Assembly: GCF_030263895.1 (NCBI RefSeq) | Contig: NZ_CP127161.1 | Location: 1,798,001-1,862,000 of the forward strand | Direction of reading: 5' to 3' | Length of the DNA stretch: 64,000 nucleotides | Source: Proteiniborus sp. MB09-C3 | GTDB taxonomy: Bacteria; Bacillota; Clostridia; Tissierellales; Proteiniboraceae | Made by a program: the position numbers and the translations under genes | Notes under the pieces: generated by a model | Databases searched by the model: none | Seen by the model: only the letters and a program-made list of their open reading frames with translations | What the model was told of the DNA's origin: nothing | Part shown: positions 16,363 to 25,040 of the stretch, one piece after another | Layout of the letters: each line of letters begins with the position of its first letter | Numbering within the stretch: the first letter of the stretch is position 1

Positions 16363-17673
16363 ATGTGCAGATGTATATACTGTAATTCAGAGGATTTATC
16401 AGTTTCCGATATTATTTCATACGCTTTAACTGGTGCTAAATTAACAAAAAAGTTTGTATGCCATAAACATAATGCGTTTACAAATGAAAATTTTGAAAAA
16501 ACAGCAATAGCCAATCTTGTTTTTTTTCGCAACTCATTAGGGTTGACAGAAAGAACTGGTAATGACATAAAATATAAAGCTAATTTAATTATTGATGGGA
16601 TTACTATACCCAACGTATTTGTAAGTAACAGGGCTTCAATTTATGAAGATAAAAAAAGGCTTTTTCCTGCTGAACAAGATGGTAAAAAAGTCTTAATAGG
16701 TAATACTGATAAGTTGAAGCAAAAGCAAGGGGTCACTGACGATAATATTAAAATTTTAGATATAAAAGACAGTATTGTAAGTGTTACATTTTCCATAGAG
16801 AAATTATTTGCTTCAGATGAAATGTTAAGAACAATTTCTAAAATTGCATATGAATGGTACTGCTACACTAATGAAATTAATAATTTTTTGCCTGAAACGT
16901 ACCAAGACATTGTTGATTGCATTTTAATGAAGCGTCCTGTTACTGAATTTGTAGAAATTGTTGTTGATGGAAATCTTGATTATGCTTTAAAGGATATTTG
17001 CTATTTGGGAAGCCACGGGTTGTTTGAATATATTGATGTTGATGGATACAAATATGTAATTTTGAATTTTTGGGGTATTGTCTACTATAAAATTCGTATT
17101 TGTAACTTAAATAATCCTAATTTGGATTTAGCTAACTATTATAATTTATACCTATATGGCATAGATGGAGAAAAATCACAATCTTGTTTTGGCACATTAA
17201 GAGTGACAGAAACAGTAGAAAAATCCTCCTTTGTTTCAATGCCTGCAACACAGGCGATACAACAATTTCATAAGGTATATACATCTAAGTTGGAGCAGTT
17301 AGTGAAAACAACTGTCCTTACCCTATCTAAAACGAAAGATTGTGTAGATTCATTACGTAAATCTATAAATGCATATCAACAATATCATGATTTTGCTCGT
17401 CTTGTTGAATACGAAGATAATGAACGAGTATCTACAATTCGTTTGCTTCTGTTTTTGGTGGAGCATAAAAACGACTATGCAATGGATAAAACCTTTAACG
17501 AAAACCTTAAGGGATTGTATAAAATCGAGGACACTTTAACGGTGACTGTAGAAGAAAAAATAGAATACCTCAAATATTTGCTATCATTGCATGAGAGAGA
17601 TTCATTACTTAATATAATTGCAGATGGAATAGAGTTTTTTGATAAAATATATGCCAATGAGAAAGGAATATAA
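16363..17673 (+). CDS. AT-rich cargo protein with HNH-like Cys/His N-terminus, function unknown
   Basis: 436 aa. Residues 1-45 read CRCIYCNSEDLS ... FVCHKHNAFTNENFE: a CxxC and a CxxHN pair spaced like the zinc knuckles of HNH-type nucleases, but the usual histidine (as in EHIIP) is replaced by SDIIS, so it may be a degenerate nuclease or zinc-binding fold. The rest (about 46-436) is unrecognised, with beta-rich centre and helical C-terminus, no signal peptide. Codon use and base composition are far more AT-rich than all neighbouring ICE genes, indicating recent separate acquisition. It has its own RBS (AGGGGG) and a strong terminator at 17677-17720, so it is a self-contained insert; anti-phage defence is a plausible but untested role. 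Confidence 0.6.
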   Translation: MCRCIYCNSEDLSVSDIISYALTGAKLTKKFVCHKHNAFTNENFEKTAIANLVFFRNSLGLTERTGNDIKYKANLIIDGITIPNVFVSNRASIYEDKKRLFPAEQDGKKVLIGNTDKLKQKQGVTDDNIKILDIKDSIVSVTFSIEKLFASDEMLRTISKIAYEWYCYTNEINNFLPETYQDIVDCILMKRPVTEFVEIVVDGNLDYALKDICYLGSHGLFEYIDVDGYKYVILNFWGIVYYKIRICNLNNPNLDLANYYNLYLYGIDGEKSQSCFGTLRVTETVEKSSFVSMPATQAIQQFHKVYTSKLEQLVKTTVLTLSKTKDCVDSLRKSINAYQQYHDFARLVEYEDNERVSTIRLLLFLVEHKNDYAMDKTFNENLKGLYKIEDTLTVTVEEKIEYLKYLLSLHERDSLLNIIADGIEFFDKIYANEKGI

Positions 17674-17676
17674 AGA

Positions 17677-17720
17677 ACGGGACGCGGCAGCCGATAGTGG
17701 CCACCGCGCCCCGTCTTTTT
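17677..17720 (+). terminator. Terminator of AT-rich cargo gene
   Basis: ACGGGACGCGG (17677-17687) pairs with CCGCGCCCCGT (17704-17714), one mismatch, followed by CTTTTT. Confidence 0.8.
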
Positions 17721-17742
17721 ATGGGTGCAGTTTTAAGTGTCC

Positions 17743-17854
17743 GTTACGCAGTAGAACACCATTTTTGAGGGGATAGGTATAAATACCTTACCCTATGAAA
17801 AACAAGCTGAAAAAGTGGCATGATACAAGGCTTTTTTCGCCCCTACTGCGTAAC
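17743..17854. repeat. 112-bp repeat, copy A, bounded by inverted GTTACGCAGTA/TACTGCGTAAC
   Basis: Begins GTTACGCAGTA (17743-17753) and ends with its exact reverse complement TACTGCGTAAC (17844-17854). Aligns without gaps over all 112 bp with 36593-36704; conserved blocks are the ends, TTTTGAGGG and CAAGGCTTTTT. It contains the small hairpin GGTAT/ATACC. Its right end encodes the last codons of the Cys-rich VLP gene. Confidence 0.75.
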
Positions 17855-18208
17855 AAGGACGCGTCTTTTTCTCATGCGCTCTGCGGCCTGCCTGTTGGTA
17901 ATACGCTTGCGGCAATCTGGGCAGTATTTGACATTGTTAGAGCTTGACGCAAAGGACGCGCCGCACACCAAGCAACGCCGCTTGTCCTCGGCTGCGTAAA
18001 GCTCGGCATATAACACTTTATCAAGGGGCAGGACAGCGGCGCGAAACCATTTGCAAAGCAAGGAGTATGAAATAAGCTGCGGACAAACGCACTCGTCCCC
18101 GTCGTCAAGCAATATGCAATTCCCGTCAAAGCAGTTGCAGCACTCTTTTTTCACAAGGGCGTTTACCCGTCTGCTTTGGGGCGGTGTCAGCCGCTTAATC
18201 TCACTCAT
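17843..18208 (-). CDS. Cysteine-rich VLP-domain protein
   Basis: 121 aa. N-terminal cluster KKECCNCFDGNCILLDDGDECVC-type spacing (residues about 20-43) and a C-terminal zinc ribbon CLVCGASF ... YCPDC. Matches the Cys-rich VLP proteins found at this position in Tn1549-like ICEs. Its start overlaps the TnpW stop by 4 nt. Last codons lie in the 112-bp repeat. Likely a zinc-binding regulatory or DNA-associated protein; precise role unknown. Confidence 0.75.
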   Translation of the reverse strand: MSEIKRLTPPQSRRVNALVKKECCNCFDGNCILLDDGDECVCPQLISYSLLCKWFRAAVLPLDKVLYAELYAAEDKRRCLVCGASFASSSNNVKYCPDCRKRITNRQAAERMRKRRVLVTQ

Positions 18209-18411
18209 ATTTCATCGGCGGCGTAAACGGCAAGCTCCGCGTACTCCGCTTCACTCAACGGGGCGATTTTTTCAAGGGTACGCGCCGCAAGCTCCCGTAT
18301 ATCCGCGTCCATATAGGGCAGCGCGGCGTTGATGTTGGTGGTAACCTCCTGCTTGCCGCCCTCGTTATAAATGCTCAAAAGGTTTGTTTCCTCAATGGTA
18401 AATCTATTCAT
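18205..18411 (-). CDS. TnpW-type transposon-encoded protein
   Basis: ATG 18411 chosen since GGAGGT ends 6 nt upstream; an ATG at 18417 abuts the RBS. 68 aa, acidic, helical (NRFTIEETNLLSIYNEGG ... DADIRELAARTLEKIAPL), the pattern annotated TnpW in this ICE family. Overlaps both neighbours by a few nt, so coupled in the operon. No biochemical role is known to me. Confidence 0.7.
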   Translation of the reverse strand: MNRFTIEETNLLSIYNEGGKQEVTTNINAALPYMDADIRELAARTLEKIAPLSEAEYAELAVYAADEI

Positions 18412-18413
18412 GC

Positions 18414-19358
18414 TCATACCTCCAAATCGTGATTTTTTGATTTTGCCGCCGCCTTTTTCGTGGCGGCCTTTTCCTTGTCCTTTGCAAGCTGCGCCCGGAT
18501 TGACTGGTGGGGCTTGCGTAAGCCCTTGTCCCGGTTCTCGTCCTTTGCAACCATAGCGTAAATGCCGCGTCGGTCTTTCAGATTGCCAAGGGTCAGTGTC
18601 TTATAGGGCAGCATGGCAAGCAGACGGTCGGTGTCTTTGCTTGACGCAAGCTGCGTAAAATACGGCGATACTTCTATCATGAAATGGGTCGTATTAGGGC
18701 TGTTCGGCTCTTTGAGGGTTTGAAGCCCGGACAAAATACGTCGGGCTTCGCTTTCAATCCGGCTGCCCTGCAGGGCGGCGATATGCTCTTTGAAATTTCC
18801 CTGCGTCAGCTTATCCCGGCGGTGTTTTTCCTCTTGCAGAAGATAGCGCAAGGCTTCGGGGTCATTGGGCTTCGCTTCAAAGCGTTCAAACTTGCCAAGC
18901 TGCGGGTCGGGTGTTGCGTCAAAAGGCTGCTTCGCGGGCTGCTCCCGTTCTCCGTTCTCATAAATCAGCGTGTAGGTGTCGGCGGGCAAAGCATGGTCGA
19001 TAACATGCTTGAAATGCTGCGGGTAGTCAAGCTCATATAAGCTGCCTTTCATTTTCCCGTCCTCGCTGCCGGTGATTGTAACAGCATAGGCAAGGATATG
19101 GTCGCGGGTCTGCTCGGCATAGAAACGCCATGTATTATGGGGTCCGGTGTCCTTTAGAAAAACGTCGCGCTCTCTGAAACAATGCGTCCCCGACGGGCGG
19201 GAAAGCCAAAGCAGCGTTTTATCCTCGGCGGCGGGGCTTGCCGCCGCCTTTTGGATAATCTGTTTGTCAATCTCAAAATCGCTTTGGTAAAATGCGGTGT
19301 TCTGCCGCATGATAGCGTCAAGGGATACGAAAACGTCCACATTTTCAAACTTGTGCAT
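18414..19358 (-). CDS. Conserved ICE protein with SIRAQL tail
   Basis: Start at ATG 19358 with AAAGGAG upstream; the frame extends to 19529 over the end of the upstream gene and is not used. 314 aa, soluble. The C-terminus HQSIRAQLAKDKEKA...KNHDLEV closely parallels the end of the giant protein encoded directly upstream (PSIRAQLRTDKERA...TQDLERS). The middle (about 60-200) is mixed alpha/beta with no recognised motif. Lies between the ArdA/ArdC-like gene and TnpW, in the anti-restriction part of the element. Confidence 0.6.
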   Translation of the reverse strand: MHKFENVDVFVSLDAIMRQNTAFYQSDFEIDKQIIQKAAASPAAEDKTLLWLSRPSGTHCFRERDVFLKDTGPHNTWRFYAEQTRDHILAYAVTITGSEDGKMKGSLYELDYPQHFKHVIDHALPADTYTLIYENGEREQPAKQPFDATPDPQLGKFERFEAKPNDPEALRYLLQEEKHRRDKLTQGNFKEHIAALQGSRIESEARRILSGLQTLKEPNSPNTTHFMIEVSPYFTQLASSKDTDRLLAMLPYKTLTLGNLKDRRGIYAMVAKDENRDKGLRKPHQSIRAQLAKDKEKAATKKAAAKSKNHDLEV

Positions 19359-19362
19359 AGGG

Positions 19363-22300
19363 TCAACTCCTTTCCAAATCCTGCGTTTTATTCTTTGCGG
19401 GCTTTTTCTGCGCCCGTTCCTTATCTGTCCTAAGCTGCGCCCGGATAGAGGGCTTTTCTTCCTGCTTGCCGACGCGCTCCTTGTCGGCTTTGATGGCATT
19501 TGCAAGGTCAGTAAGGGAAATCGGCTCACCCGCCTTTGCTTTCTGCTCCAATTCGCCTACGGTGGGTGTCTGTGGCGTGTTATTGATAATCCCGTCAAAG
19601 TTGTTGTCGTTTTGCTCTACGGTGTCCTCGATATGCTTCAAATAATTTTGGGGCTGCTCAACCGCTACGGCAAAAGCCCGTGTACCATTCCCCATGATGT
19701 AATATTTTCCGTCGTCTGAATTGTGATGAACGCCGTACCCGGCTTCTTTCATCTGCTCCATGCTCATAGAGGTTAAGCGGAAGCTGCCGCGCGGCGTTGT
19801 GATTTTCTCCCCGGTCAAAAATTCGTCCGGGGTCAGTTCTTTTTGCTGCTCCTGCAAAAACTCCGGCACTTGCCGATAGCCGAAACTGTCTACATAATGG
19901 GCGGCGTCCTGCCCGTTCTGATGAAGCACCACTACGTCGGAAACGGAAAGGCTATGTCCCTTAAAATCTTTCGGGTGGTCGATATTAAACTTTTCCAAAA
20001 TGCTTTCAAGGGTCATATCCGGCGCAAGGGGCGCGGAATAGATAAGGTCATAGTTCGCAGGGGCAACCGTGTGTCCCTCCGCTTGCAGACGGTCGTAAGG
20101 CTCAAAGCGTAAATCCCGCGTTTCGTCGCCACGCTTCAACTGATAAATGGAGTAGGTATTTTCGTCCTGCCCGGTTTCCTGTGTCGGCTGCTCCTGCGAT
20201 TTTGCGAAAAGCTCCTTTACCTGTCCCTGTGTCAGTTCTCCGGCGGTAAGCCGGCCCATAAGCTCGCGGCATTTTCCCGGTGTACCGACAAACAGAATAT
20301 CGCCAATCTTTGCCGTTCCGTCCTCCTGCGGAATGTAGGCTTGCAGCAGATAGCGGTTTTCTATACTGTCGCTGCGGGGGTTGGCGTGTACCTTGTAGAT
20401 GTATTCTTGCGGCTGCTCCTGCTTGACTTCCTGCGCCTTTTGGATTTCTGCCATATGGGTATCAATGGAATTGATAATCTCGGCGGCGGTGCTGCGGATT
20501 GTTTCAAGAGAGCTTTTCAGTTCCGCAAGCTCCTTTCCGCTGCTCCACCCGGCAACATATCCAAAGGAATAATCCGACGTATCAAGTCCGTAATGCTGGC
20601 AGACAGTGTATGCGATACTTTCCGCTTCCACTTCGCGGGTGCGGCGGTCGGGGCGGTTTTGCTGTTCTTCTTTTGGGGCGGTCAAATCAATGTCGTGCAG
20701 CTTCGCATGGGCGATTTCATGTATCAAGGTTTTAAGGGTCTGCAACTGGCTTGCGCCCTCTAAAAGCGCAATCCGTTTATCCTCCAAATGGTAGTAGCCC
20801 TGTGTGCCGCCTGTCATTTCCTCAAAGCCTACGGGAACGGGGGAAGTTTTTTCAAGGGCGGCGAAAAAATCCTTGTACTGTTCCACATCACCCGTCAAAG
20901 CGTCCACGGCAATGTCGGGCAATTCCTTTCCCTCGGTCTGCGAAACATCAAAGACGGAAACCACCTTAAAAGCGGGAATGGTAATTTCCTTTTCTTCGGT
21001 AACGGGCTTTCCGTCTTTTCCGATAACGGGCTTCTGCGTATGCGGGTCGATTTTCTCCATTTCCTTTTTTACTTTGAATGGGGACGGGGCAATGATTTTG
21101 ATACCCTTTTCACCTTTTTTTACATTGCGCTCAAACTGATTTTTCCAAGAGGAAAAGCCCGCGATAAGGGAAGCGTCCGGTTTCTGCATGGCGATAAGCA
21201 GGGTATTGTTAAAGCTGTAATTGTGAAACTTTGACATGACGCTTAGATACTCTTTATAGCGGTTACTGTCAAACAGTTCAGAAATACCCTGCTCCAAGCG
21301 GTCGGTAATCTCTTTGAGCTTTTCGGCGGGTTTCTCGGAAGTAAGGACAAGAGGGATAACAGGGCGCGGCTGCGGCGGCTCTGCGGTCTGCATTGCGCTG
21401 ATAGCCTCCATATCTGCCTTTTCGGGGTCGGGTCGCTGCGGCTGCGGGAAACTCATAATGCGGTATTCTTGCGGGATTTCCGTTATCGGCTTCCATTCCT
21501 CACCGTTTGGAACGATATACCCATACTCGGTAAACACGCCTTTTTCATGCTCGGCGGCAAGCTGCCCCAACATTTCAATGTCAACCGCTGCCGCCCATTC
21601 GTCGGGTATCTGTATCAAGCCGGAATGTTCAAAGGTATGCTCCCCAAGCTGTATATTGCTGAAAATATCAGGGTGAAAATCATAAACACCCGTGTTCTGC
21701 GTAAGCTCAACAAGTCCGTGAACGTCGTAACGGCCTGTCATAAATTTGGTTGCGGCGTTCAGCTTGTCAATCTGCCTGCTATCGCGTGATTGCAAAGCCG
21801 CCGCCAAATAGTTCAGCTCATCCACTCCTGCGCTTCGCACATTTTCAAGAGATAGACGGGTAACGCTGTCAAGGACGCTTTCAAAATCCTCAATTAAAAA
21901 GTCTTGCGGGTTGTTTGCCGTAATATCCATTGCTTTCATAGCTTCGTGTAGCTGCTCGGCGGTGGCGGGAAGTTTCAGCCAATACCCGTGTTCGCCGTTT
22001 TCATATTTCGCGCTGTTGCTTATCCGTATAGATAAAGGGTCATTCATGCCCTCACGCTCCTTTCGCTGTTCCGTATTTTGTTGCTGTGAAATAAAATCGC
22101 CGCCGTTATTTTCTACGGCGGCGTGGTCGGCTTGTTTCGGTTCCTCACCCTCTATGGTGTAGCCCGGTAAAAGCTGCCCGTTTACCTTGAATTGCTGTGC
22201 ATATTCCTGCGGGATAGGCGGCGATATTTCTATGAACAGGTGGGAATATGCCTTGATACGCCCATTCAGATATTTTTCCATAGCCGCCTTGTCTGCAAAT

Positions 22301-22785
22301 ACCTTTCTGTCCTGTACGGCAATCCGCGCCTGTCGGTACCCGTCCGGGCTGTTTGTGCGGACGCTCCATGTCAAACTCCAAGAGTAAGGAACAGATTGCT
22401 TTGTTTCCCTGTCATACCGGGTATTCTCGTAAATGTGGTAATTCATTTGATAAACCATGTTGCTGATAGCATGGTGGTATTCCTCGGCTTCCCATTGATT
22501 AGAGGTGTGCTTGACGGTGGGGGTTCTCGTGTACTCAATCGCTTTGTCAAATAAAAGCGTTTTGCCCGCCTGTTCCTCCCATGCGGCAGCGTGTTCTTGC
22601 AGACTTTGAAAAATTGTCTGTTCAGCAGCCGCGCTTTCCTCGCGCATTTTTTGTAGCTGTTCCAACGGCAAAGCGGTTAAGGTGGAAATATCCGCTTTTT
22701 CGCTTTCAAAATACATTCTGCGCTCTATCCTCATGCTTTCGGCTGGGTCTAAGTTATCGTGTTCATAGGCAGAATAAGATTTCAT
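19363..22785 (-). CDS. Giant ArdA / ArdC-metallopeptidase / YodL / DUF4316 anti-restriction protein
   Basis: 1140 aa. Order of regions: N-terminal DUF3849-like part (about 1-215); ArdA-like acidic domain (about 245-440); ArdC N-terminal ssDNA-binding-like domain (about 475-600, with NTLLIAMQ and GEKGIKIIAP); zinc metallopeptidase with HEIAH at residue 689 (TLIHEIAHAKLHD); YodL-like domain (about 880-985, SIYQLKRGDETRDLRFEPYD); DUF4316-like tail ending PSIRAQLRTDKERAQKK. ArdA mimics B-DNA to block type I restriction; ArdC proteins bind ssDNA and protect incoming plasmids. Carrying both in one chain would guard the transferred strand. RBS GAAAGGACG precedes ATG 22785. Domain edges are estimates. 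Confidence 0.82.
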   Translation of the reverse strand: MKSYSAYEHDNLDPAESMRIERRMYFESEKADISTLTALPLEQLQKMREESAAAEQTIFQSLQEHAAAWEEQAGKTLLFDKAIEYTRTPTVKHTSNQWEAEEYHHAISNMVYQMNYHIYENTRYDRETKQSVPYSWSLTWSVRTNSPDGYRQARIAVQDRKVFADKAAMEKYLNGRIKAYSHLFIEISPPIPQEYAQQFKVNGQLLPGYTIEGEEPKQADHAAVENNGGDFISQQQNTEQRKEREGMNDPLSIRISNSAKYENGEHGYWLKLPATAEQLHEAMKAMDITANNPQDFLIEDFESVLDSVTRLSLENVRSAGVDELNYLAAALQSRDSRQIDKLNAATKFMTGRYDVHGLVELTQNTGVYDFHPDIFSNIQLGEHTFEHSGLIQIPDEWAAAVDIEMLGQLAAEHEKGVFTEYGYIVPNGEEWKPITEIPQEYRIMSFPQPQRPDPEKADMEAISAMQTAEPPQPRPVIPLVLTSEKPAEKLKEITDRLEQGISELFDSNRYKEYLSVMSKFHNYSFNNTLLIAMQKPDASLIAGFSSWKNQFERNVKKGEKGIKIIAPSPFKVKKEMEKIDPHTQKPVIGKDGKPVTEEKEITIPAFKVVSVFDVSQTEGKELPDIAVDALTGDVEQYKDFFAALEKTSPVPVGFEEMTGGTQGYYHLEDKRIALLEGASQLQTLKTLIHEIAHAKLHDIDLTAPKEEQQNRPDRRTREVEAESIAYTVCQHYGLDTSDYSFGYVAGWSSGKELAELKSSLETIRSTAAEIINSIDTHMAEIQKAQEVKQEQPQEYIYKVHANPRSDSIENRYLLQAYIPQEDGTAKIGDILFVGTPGKCRELMGRLTAGELTQGQVKELFAKSQEQPTQETGQDENTYSIYQLKRGDETRDLRFEPYDRLQAEGHTVAPANYDLIYSAPLAPDMTLESILEKFNIDHPKDFKGHSLSVSDVVVLHQNGQDAAHYVDSFGYRQVPEFLQEQQKELTPDEFLTGEKITTPRGSFRLTSMSMEQMKEAGYGVHHNSDDGKYYIMGNGTRAFAVAVEQPQNYLKHIEDTVEQNDNNFDGIINNTPQTPTVGELEQKAKAGEPISLTDLANAIKADKERVGKQEEKPSIRAQLRTDKERAQKKPAKNKTQDLERS

Positions 22786-22832
22786 TTAGCACGTCCTTTC
22801 TCAAATTTATTGGTTTGGCGTTTTTCGGTTTT

Positions 22833-22937
22833 TATAGAGGGTTTGGGAAACTTCCCAACAAGCAAATTCCCGCCGTTCTCTGCGAGAAAAGGCGGGGATT
22901 TGACGGAAAGGGTACCCCTTTCCTATGCTTGCTACGT
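22833..22937 (-). other. oriT-like sequence, copy B (inverted relative to copy A)
   Basis: On the minus strand: ACGTAGCAAGCATAGG, GGAAAGGGGTACCCTTTCC, a 37-nt insert containing its own hairpin (CCCCGCC/GGCGGG), then TTTGCTTGTTGGGAAGTTTC and CCAAACCCTCTATAAAAA. These blocks match copy A at 13536-13620. It fills the gap between the topoisomerase stop and the ArdA/ArdC gene start. Confidence 0.6.
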
Positions 22938-25040
22938 AAGTTCTTTGTCCCTCTGAATGGTAATGCGGTAGTTGACGTATTTCCCGCCTGTGTCGGCTAA
23001 AAGCACTGTTCCGTCGTAGGTTTTGTCCGTCTTTGGGGAGTAAATCCCCTTGACCTTTGCCTTACCGTTTTTTAGGAGAGCGGCGGCAATTTTAGAGGTA
23101 AAAGCGGTTTTCCGTTCCTCAAAGAAGCGGTCATTTTTCCACATAACAAAAGCGCAATCCTTGTTTTCGCAATAGTAATTTTTCTTGCCCTCATAGACAT
23201 TGCCGCAGCAGCGGGGGCAGTTGCCGATAACATGCTTTTCGTCCTTGAAACGCTCCTTGTCCGTATCGGAAAGGGACGGATAGGCTTTCACAAGTTCCCG
23301 CGCCATTTCTTCAATCCCATGCATGAAGCTGTCCGGGTCGGCGGTTCCCTTTGCAATCTGCGTCAGGGCGTTTTCCCACTGGGCGGTAAGCTGCGGAGAG
23401 GTCAGGCTATCCGGCAGCACACAAACAAGGTTATTTCCGTCTGTGGTGGGGATAAGCTGCTTGCCCTTGCGCTGCACAAAGCCGGATTTTACCAACTTTT
23501 CAATAACGGCGGCACGGGTGGCGGGTGTACCAAGCCCGCGGCGTTCCGCGTCCGGGTCGGTGTCCTCATTTCCGGCGCGTTCCATAGCGGAAAGCAAGGT
23601 CGCTTCGTTGTGGGGCTTCGGCGGTGTCGTGTCATGCGCCGTTACCCTTGCGGCGGGGCGGTCAAAGGTCTGCCCCTCGGCAAACGGCGGCGCGTCAAGC
23701 TCCAATACCTCGTTGTCGTCGTCCTCTGCGTCGGGTTTTGCTTTCAGCGTAGCCCGGTAACGGCGTTCAAGCTCTTTCCACCCGGCGCAAAGTACCGTCT
23801 TGCCCTTTGCGGTAAACTCCTTGTCGGCGCACATAAAAACTACCGTAACCGCTTCAAAGGTGTGCGGTTCAGCAGCGGCAAAGAGCAGACGCGCCCCGGC
23901 AAGGATAAGGATATTCCGTTCGCTTTCCGGCAGCGCGGCAAGGTCGGTTTTCCCAAGCTCGGCGGTAGGGATAATGGCGTGGTGGTCTGATACTTTTTTA
24001 CTGTCAAGCAGACGGGAAACGTCCGGGGAAAAGTCCACGCCCTGCATGAAAGGCAGCTTGCCGCAAAGCAGGGCGGCAATACCCGCCGCCGTACCGCCCA
24101 TGTCGTCGGTCAGAAATGCGCTGTCCGTTCTCGGATAAGTCAAAAGCCGCTTTTCATATAGGCTCTGTGCAAGGTCAAGGGTCTGCTTCGCGGTGTAACC
24201 GTGAATACGGTTTGCTTCCCGCTGCAAGCTCGTAAGGTCAAATAACCTCGGCGGGGCAACGGTTTTCTTTTCGCGGGTCAGAGAAAGGCAAACGGCCTGC
24301 GACGCTTCGCAAGCCGTTTTCAGTGTGTCCGCTTCCTCGGCGGCGCGGATCCTCGCGCTTGCCGCTTCCGCGCCGCCTATGCTAAGGCGCACATGGTAGT
24401 ATTTTTCTTTTTGAAAACCTGTGATTGCCGCGTCCCGGTCTACAAGCATTTTCAGCGTCGGGGTCTGCACCCGTCCCACATTCAGGGTCTTGCCGTACAA
24501 GCAGGAAAAAAGACGGGTGGCGTTGATACCGATAAGCCAATCCGCTTTTGCCCTGCATAGGGCAGACGCAAAGAGGGGGGCATACTCCCGTCCATCTTTG
24601 AGCGCATTAAACCCTTTTTTAATTGCCGCGTCCTCCATAGAGGAAATCCAAAGGCGGCGCATAGGTTTTTTGCACCCTGCCACATGGTAGACGAAACGGA
24701 AAATCAGCTCGCCCTCACGCCCTGCGTCGCAAGCGTTGATAACCTCGGAAACGTCGGTGCGGCGCATAAGGTCTTTTAAAATTTTGAATTGCTTTTGTTT
24801 GTCGGCCGCAACGGTGTATTTCCATTCCTGCGGCAGAATGGGTAAGGTTTCATAGCTCCATTTTTTGTACTGCTCCCCATAGGCGGCAGCTTCGGAAAGC
24901 CCCACCAAATGACCGACACACCAAGAAATAAGATAGTCCGCGCCCTCGATATACCCGTCCTTTTTTCCCTTTGCTCCAAGAACGGCGGCAATAGTCTGGG
25001 CGACGCTCGGTTTTTCTGCAATGACTAACGCATAGCTCAT
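22932..25040 (-). CDS. topB: DNA topoisomerase III
   Basis: 702 aa type IA topoisomerase. Toprim domain at the N-terminus (LVIAEKPSVAQTIA, and DAGREGELIFR for the metal-binding acids), catalytic Tyr302 in LLTYPRTDS, and a C-terminal zinc ribbon (CPRCCGNVYEG ... YYCENKDCAF). It removes negative supercoils or decatenates single-stranded interlinks, probably during ICE transfer replication. ATG 25040 overlaps the stop of the DUF4366 gene by 4 nt, so cotranscribed. The 3' end reaches into oriT-like copy B. Tn1549-like elements routinely carry such a topB. Confidence 0.95.
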   Translation of the reverse strand: MSYALVIAEKPSVAQTIAAVLGAKGKKDGYIEGADYLISWCVGHLVGLSEAAAYGEQYKKWSYETLPILPQEWKYTVAADKQKQFKILKDLMRRTDVSEVINACDAGREGELIFRFVYHVAGCKKPMRRLWISSMEDAAIKKGFNALKDGREYAPLFASALCRAKADWLIGINATRLFSCLYGKTLNVGRVQTPTLKMLVDRDAAITGFQKEKYYHVRLSIGGAEAASARIRAAEEADTLKTACEASQAVCLSLTREKKTVAPPRLFDLTSLQREANRIHGYTAKQTLDLAQSLYEKRLLTYPRTDSAFLTDDMGGTAAGIAALLCGKLPFMQGVDFSPDVSRLLDSKKVSDHHAIIPTAELGKTDLAALPESERNILILAGARLLFAAAEPHTFEAVTVVFMCADKEFTAKGKTVLCAGWKELERRYRATLKAKPDAEDDDNEVLELDAPPFAEGQTFDRPAARVTAHDTTPPKPHNEATLLSAMERAGNEDTDPDAERRGLGTPATRAAVIEKLVKSGFVQRKGKQLIPTTDGNNLVCVLPDSLTSPQLTAQWENALTQIAKGTADPDSFMHGIEEMARELVKAYPSLSDTDKERFKDEKHVIGNCPRCCGNVYEGKKNYYCENKDCAFVMWKNDRFFEERKTAFTSKIAAALLKNGKAKVKGIYSPKTDKTYDGTVLLADTGGKYVNYRITIQRDKELT

